Source: Saksenaea vasiformis B4078
Lineage: Eukaryota > Mucoromycota > Mucoromycetes > Mucorales > Saksenaeaceae
DNA length: 12,522 nucleotides
NCBI GenBank assembly: GCA_000697055.1
Contig: JNDT01002037.1
Span: 1-12,522 of the forward strand
Reading direction: 5' to 3'
Shown here: in pieces, positions 8,132 through 12,522 of the stretch
How positions within the stretch are numbered: the first letter of the stretch is position 1
How the letters are laid out: the number at the start of each line of letters is the position of its first letter
Position numbers and translations under genes: made by a program
The notes under the pieces: model-generated
Databases searched by the model: none
What the model saw: the letters and a program-made list of their open reading frames with translations, nothing else
Told to the model about the DNA's origin: nothing

Positions 8132-8592
8132 GGTAAGTCATGTAAATATGTCAAAGGTAGTAGGATGATCAAAAGGAAACTCCTATGATATGCACTTGAA
8201 GTTTCTACTCTTTTTTTATATGTTTCTAAATATGGTTGGAACAGTCATAGTGAGACATCTTATAAATCAATAACTGCAAAAGGAAGAGTTTTCATCCAAT
8301 TAGGTCTAGATATACCAATAGCATAATCATATAGCTGACCTATAATTGGTATGGTGAATAGACAGTGGTAGCCCTGGTCGATCAGTAAGAAAAATCAGAG
8401 ATAGGACTTGAGTTAGCGAAGATATGAAATACAGATGAAAGGAAATTTGTGTAACAGCAATATCTTTATGAGAAGTTTATTTGACAATACCTGAAACATA
8501 ATGAAAACGACACTGGAATATGACACAAGACAGCACACTTTATTAGCTTATCTTCTTTTGACCATCTTGACTTTCTATCGCTACTATTAAGT
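8132..8592. other. Non-coding stretch between coiled-coil gene 2 and transposase fragment C
   Basis: No convincing frame on either strand. It separates a minus-strand start (8131) from a plus-strand fragment (8593), so it would act as a divergent promoter region if either is transcribed. Only the TATA-like site at 8211-8220 stands out. Confidence 0.45.
8211..8220 (-). promoter_or_regulatory. Possible TATA box of coiled-coil gene 2
   Basis: The minus strand reads TATAAAAAAA, 80 bp upstream of the ATG at 8131. Position and sequence suit a fungal TATA element, but AT-rich DNA gives such matches by chance. Confidence 0.3.
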
Positions 8593-9108
8593 ATGGAACC
8601 ATTGTACAAACACATGTGACAAACAGATCCAAATGTCCCTGCTGGACATATACAATGCGATTGGTGTCTGAAATCTTTCAGAGAGCACGTCTTTGCAAAA
8701 CATAATCGCCAATGTATGTGATCTAATGCTCAGACTGAAACAAGTACAGGGACTGGGTCAGTTATTAATCAAACATATCAGTATACACACAATATACGAC
8801 CCTTCCCTCACAATAATATAAGCCAAAGTTTACCTGAACAAGCGGTGGATGCTGCCAATACCACCAGTCAACAGCGGGAAGAAAGCATCAATGTCCTGTG
8901 AGCCAGACTTGCTCCATCTTCTCCAGTGAACATGGAAGTGGATTTACAAGTAACAGACATGAGAGATACATCACAAGATAGAGGCGCTGGTATCAGTGAA
9001 CATGACAATCAGGGGATGATGTTCAAACTGGATGATAATTATCATGACACCCCTATGGCGAGTTGGGGCGTTTTTATAATACACCAAATTTCAGTATATA
9101 CTGTGTAA
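8593..9108 (+). pseudogene. Tnp2-like transposase N-terminal fragment C
   Basis: A single frame from ATG 8593 (MEPLYKHM) runs to TGA at 9106-9108 with in-frame TGA at 8617, 8719 and 8899. It encodes a C2HC finger (CDWCLKSF...H...C; C-x2-C-x11-H-x3-C), the same spacing as the finger remnant of copy 2, followed by a polar Gln/Asn/Thr-rich linker and an acidic segment (KLDDNYHDTP). This is the layout of the N-termini at 5116-5837 and 11594-12166, so it is best read as the start of a third transposase on the opposite strand. No transposase core follows. It meets the 3' end of copy 2 tail to tail near 9060-9230, where it is evidently truncated. Assignment rests on the finger and composition only. 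Confidence 0.45.
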
Positions 9109-9237
9109 CCGGGCGGTCCCCCAGTTTCCTCCTGTCATCCCTGGCATAAATTTCTGGTTATCCAAAAAAGTGAAAATAGCTTCTGTAAAAAGTATATCTG
9201 TAAACTTTTTATTGCAGAGGAATACATAGGTGGCCAA
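9109..9237 (-). other. Possible readthrough tail of transposase copy 2
   Basis: After the TAG at 9238-9240 the same minus-strand frame stays open as LATYVFLCNKKFTDILFTEA and on to TGA at about 9092. It could be lost C-terminal coding sequence or chance. No counterpart in copy 1 was identified. Confidence 0.25.
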
Positions 9238-12166
9238 CTACAGCAAATGTGTCCTGTCACCCAGATTGAGATCGCCTCGCTGATGATGTAGACCAGGATA
9301 AATGATATAGTGACGGCTTCTATCTTCAAGATGACCAACCAGGCATTGAACTCTTGTTACGTCTACCAATGTTAGCCATGGTGGTGCCTGCTTTAGACAA
9401 TAAGGGCTTCTGTCAGTTGTTTGCCAGACATCAAAGACTTTCACCAAGGCCAGCCATCCAGAGGATGCATCATTTTGTTTGTGGAACATATAAGTTACAA
9501 CTTCACCAAAGTAGTCCCGTTCTTCTAGCCAATTAGTGTTTTGCTATCTGGCATGCATGTCGACCATGATGCTTAACTTGATGAAATAGGCAGCCCTCTT
9601 GCTTCTGGCCTTCATTGCAGACGATTCTAGTATTGTGCCATCAATGAAGAGCCTGTCAGCGATTTGTATTTCCTTGTTCAACAGATTAAGTGGGATCCTC
9701 CAGAGAGTTGAGAATAACACTGGCAGATGATCGAATTGATCCACAGAAACTGTGTGGAAAGGACCCCATACTTCAACGCCTGTATAATTGCCCATATTGT
9801 CTTCAACAGCCATTGCTTCAGCCTCCCAGACCTCTTTGTTCGCAGTTTGAGCCAAGAACCTTTGCAACTACATGTTAGCACTTGAAAAATCTCATGCTAT
9901 GTGTACTTACTGCTTACGGACATAGCGCTTACGTGCAAGCTGGAGCATCACGTTGGTAACATTGGCATTGATATGATTCTTCACTCTAATATGCTGCTTA
10001 AACTCACTGATGGCACGCTCTATTGTTTGTGAACTGTAGTAGCACACTGGGCCATATCTGCGAACAATCATAGTTGCATGTCGAAGTAAGTGCTAGTTGA
10101 CTGTGAATACTTGGATTGAAATCAGCTTGTGATTATATAAATTGAGTAGGTAATTCTGCCATCTAGTGATGCAGATATCAATGTACTAGAGGTCATTCGA
10201 GCCCAGTTTCCATCTGAGAAGCTTGACCACAGCGTTCACGAGTCTCAACAAAGCTGACTTCGCCTCAGCATCAGCAATGCGGGCTGCTACGAGTGTTGGC
10301 ACCACATACAGCAGGAAGTCTTGCCAGTCCATGGCTCGTAGGTTGCCAGAATATTTATACACATCCCACCAAGCTCCATCAAATGACGTTGGTATAAGCT
10401 CTCTGGAGTTTGACATATTGACACCAATTTCCCTGCAGGTACTGTTATCTAACCTGAAAGGAGTCAATATCTCATCATTATATTTGAATTCCCCAGAAAC
10501 AAGACGCCAAATTTGATGTCCTATGCCATGGCAGATGCCATGCATCTCATCATATGTAAAGAATTCTGGTCCTGTAAATGATCTCAGACTAGTAAATGCT
10601 GAAGGTCTATCGATACTGCGTTGATGATCACCATTGGTAAAATTCTGAACAGTTCTAATAGGTGCTGGATCTGGTTCTGGCAGATGGTACATTCCACGAC
10701 TGAATGGGTTTTGGCCTCTGCTAACACATATACAGCATCCATACCACGATTGATGGCCGAGGTGGCTGCATAGTTTAGCAACTGCTGGTATATCCCCATA
10801 GACTAGCAGCGTGTGGACTTTGAAAGAATATGGCGACTCTTCTCCAGGTACTTTCACTACCATGCTGGCGTTCTGCAGCGTCTTAAGCTCTTGGAGCAAA
10901 GGCTCAAGGTATGTGACTATATCATATGGCTGTTTTGGGCCAGGAATGATGCAGACTTGAAACATATTTTCAAGGTGGGCTCTAAGGCAAACAGCTAAAT
11001 GTTGGCGCTGGATACAATTAAATGGGTAATTACATACCTCTTTTCTGGTGGAAAATTGAGCACTGGCACATGAACCAATGCTTGTGAGTTCAGAGCTTTT
11101 TGGGGTGAGAATCCATCAGTTGCTAGAGCAATGGTGATATCATAGGGATTGGTAAAGAGTTCTCCCTTCAAGGCCTTGTACGCCTCACCATCGAAGATGT
11201 CAGCAGCCTTATCTTGATCTTCATGGCAATAATTGTAGCAATACAATAAATCTTGATGGCTTTCTTGACAGAGAAAGAGTGTAGCCAACTGTGCACTTAA
11301 GGGGAGGACCATGAATGTGGATCGTGATATCTGCACAGGCGAACCATTGCAAGTTCTGGTAGTGTAGTGCTCTTGTTGACAGTTTGGGTTTGGGCATCGT
11401 GTAAATGACTCGTATTGGCCAGTGAATGCAACACAGCCATTGCTACAATTATCGATGGTAATAGGTTTTGCAGGATATATCTTTTTTCCCAGATTTTTAA
11501 GCTGATTAACAGAGTAGAGCGGTGGCACAGTATCTAGCATAAGGTGTTAGTAACTTCTGTATCCAGTCATGATACACTAGGCAATGCACTTACCAGGTGC
11601 GTATTTATTGTTTCTTCAATTGATGAATCAGATGATTTCTCACTGACCTGCTCGCGTGCACTTGGAAGCTTCCAAAATTGCCATGAATTCCAAGTTCTCC
11701 CATTCAGCGTCTGTTGGAATTGCCATGTCGTCAAAATTATAGAGGATTGTGCCCTCATTGTCGATAGAGGCCATAATTCCCAAGCTGTTTGATTCGCTAT
11801 CATCAGGTCCTTGCAGATTATCAATCTCATTATCAAGAGAATCAGTAATTTGGAGCTCATCATAGTCATCAGTGTCATAATTGAAATGGATATCATCATT
11901 GGCCTCCAGCATAAGTGAATCTGTAGCAATGACGTCTTCAGTCGCATCAACATCCATAGCACTGCTGACATCAATGAATGTTATTGGTTTAAAGAAAGTT
12001 ACGTTTCATACCTTAAAGGACGTTGTTCTGGCTGCACTTGTCTGATTCTGTCACGATAATGCACATTACCATGAATTTCAGCATATTCAAGGACATGTTC
12101 TGGATAGTCTTTCAGGTGGAACGATTCGTTGCAGTAATTGCAGTTATAATGGTCTCGTTTAGTCAT
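9238..12166 (-). pseudogene. Tnp2-like (CACTA-type) transposase, copy 2
   Basis: Starts at ATG 12166 (MTKRDHYNCNYC). Exons: 12166-12012, 11964-11594, 11533-11038, 10981-9911, about 9867-9238. Introns are 47, 60, 56 and about 43 nt; the second has GTAAGT, TACTAAC and TAG. Order of parts: finger with CNYC and H but Tyr at the fourth ligand; long acidic region (DDIHFNYDTDDYDEL); CSNGCVAFTG; DIFDGEAYKAL; NFPPEK then MFQVCIIPGPKQP; YGDIPAVAKL with YGCCIC; TYDEMHGICHGIG; MDWQDFLLYVVPTLVA; TIERAISEF; VEVWGPF; DVTRVQCLVGHLEDRS. These match copy 1 and the Tnp2 type I know. Breaks: TGA at 11640, 11628 and 11616; TAG at 10186, 10093, 9544 and 9238 (the last may be the natural stop). The 43-nt intron does not restore frame, so a small indel is also likely there. 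Some stops have a readable counterpart in copy 1 (N-TAG-HLLR versus TQHYL). Confidence 0.75.
11534..11647 (-). other. Alternative splice region with two in-frame donors
   Basis: One acceptor (TAG at 11534, branch TACTAAC) can pair with two donors: GTAAGT at 11593, giving a 60-nt intron, or CAG|GTCAGT at 11647, giving 114 nt. Both leave phase 1 and join the next exon in frame. The 54 bases between the donors (11594-11647) hold all three TGA codons of this exon, so use of the upstream donor would remove them without shifting frame. Homology to copy 1 suggests these bases were once coding. Confidence 0.5.
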
Positions 12167-12522
12167 AGTAGTTCTTATATATGCTTGAGTTTCTTCAGAT
12201 GCCAGGAGAGTTCAAATCGGTTTAATCCATTCTAACAACAATGAAAGCTAGTATTTATATTTCTTAGGTTACAGTAGCCATTAAGCATATCGCTGCACCT
12301 ACGACTATGGCTATCTTGTGCTTATATTTTCGTAGATCAGATCGATTATTGAGAGCAGCTAATGCAGATTTCCACAATGGAATTAATTAAAAAAAAAAGA
12401 ATTTAAACGAGAATTTGATTAAAAATTGATATGCATCTTCCTCTCTATTCTATTTATTAAAGAACTATTTTGTAGACTAAGCATGGATTCTAGTAATTAC
12501 ACTTCACTTCTCTCCAAGATTG
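12167..12522. other. AT-rich sequence upstream of transposase copy 2
   Basis: Presumed promoter side of the minus-strand gene starting at 12166. It has A-runs (AATTAAAAAAAAAAG near 12384) and no open frame, terminal inverted repeat or TATA box that I could defend. Confidence 0.4.

Noticed and set aside
11594..11648. A one-base frameshift at the end of exon 2 of copy 2 (the other frame is open there)
   Set aside because: The open alternative frame does not join the next exon in phase, whereas the TGA-containing frame does and aligns with copy 1.

Overview
The window looks like an accessory, transposon-rich stretch of an AT-rich fungal genome, most likely Mucoromycota (Mucorales or a relative). 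The grounds are short spliceosomal introns of about 45-60 nt with GTAAGT/GTATGT donors and a TACTAAC-type branch site, Tnp2-like transposase genes of fungal type, and LTR-like blocks with TATA boxes. No bacterial operon logic, tRNA, rRNA or host housekeeping gene was recognised. Species assignment is inference.

The core is a two-gene module that occurs twice in the same order on the minus strand. Upstream is a large Tnp2-like (CACTA-type) transposase gene with an N-terminal C2HC zinc finger. Downstream is a small gene for a coiled-coil protein of unknown family. Module 1 is the transposase pseudogene at 5837-1782 followed by the coiled-coil gene at 1120-77. Module 2 is the transposase pseudogene at 12166-9238 followed by the coiled-coil gene at 8131-7391. 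The two transposases align along most of their length. The two coiled-coil proteins share an ungapped core with 14 of 47 identical residues.

Both transposase copies are broken, mostly by in-frame nonsense codons rather than frameshifts. When I splice copy 1 by hand and remove one insertion, it closes as a 934-codon frame with eight in-frame TGA codons and no internal TAG or TAA. Copy 2 has three clustered TGA and four in-frame TAG. A third, plus-strand N-terminal fragment (8593-9108) has three TGA. Both coiled-coil genes are open from start to stop across plausible introns.

Layout left to right: coiled-coil gene 1 (77-1120); non-coding with a hairpin (1121-1781); transposase copy 1 body (1782-4014); a 1.1 kb LTR-like insertion with a 16-bp tandem array and a promoter (4015-5115); transposase copy 1 N-terminus (5116-5837); a plus-strand coding remnant and a second LTR-like block with a 22-bp array (5838-6524); a 10-bp repeat region (6701-7063); coiled-coil gene 2 (7391-8131); non-coding (8132-8592); transposase fragment C (8593-9108); transposase copy 2 (9238-12166); AT-rich upstream sequence (12167-12522).
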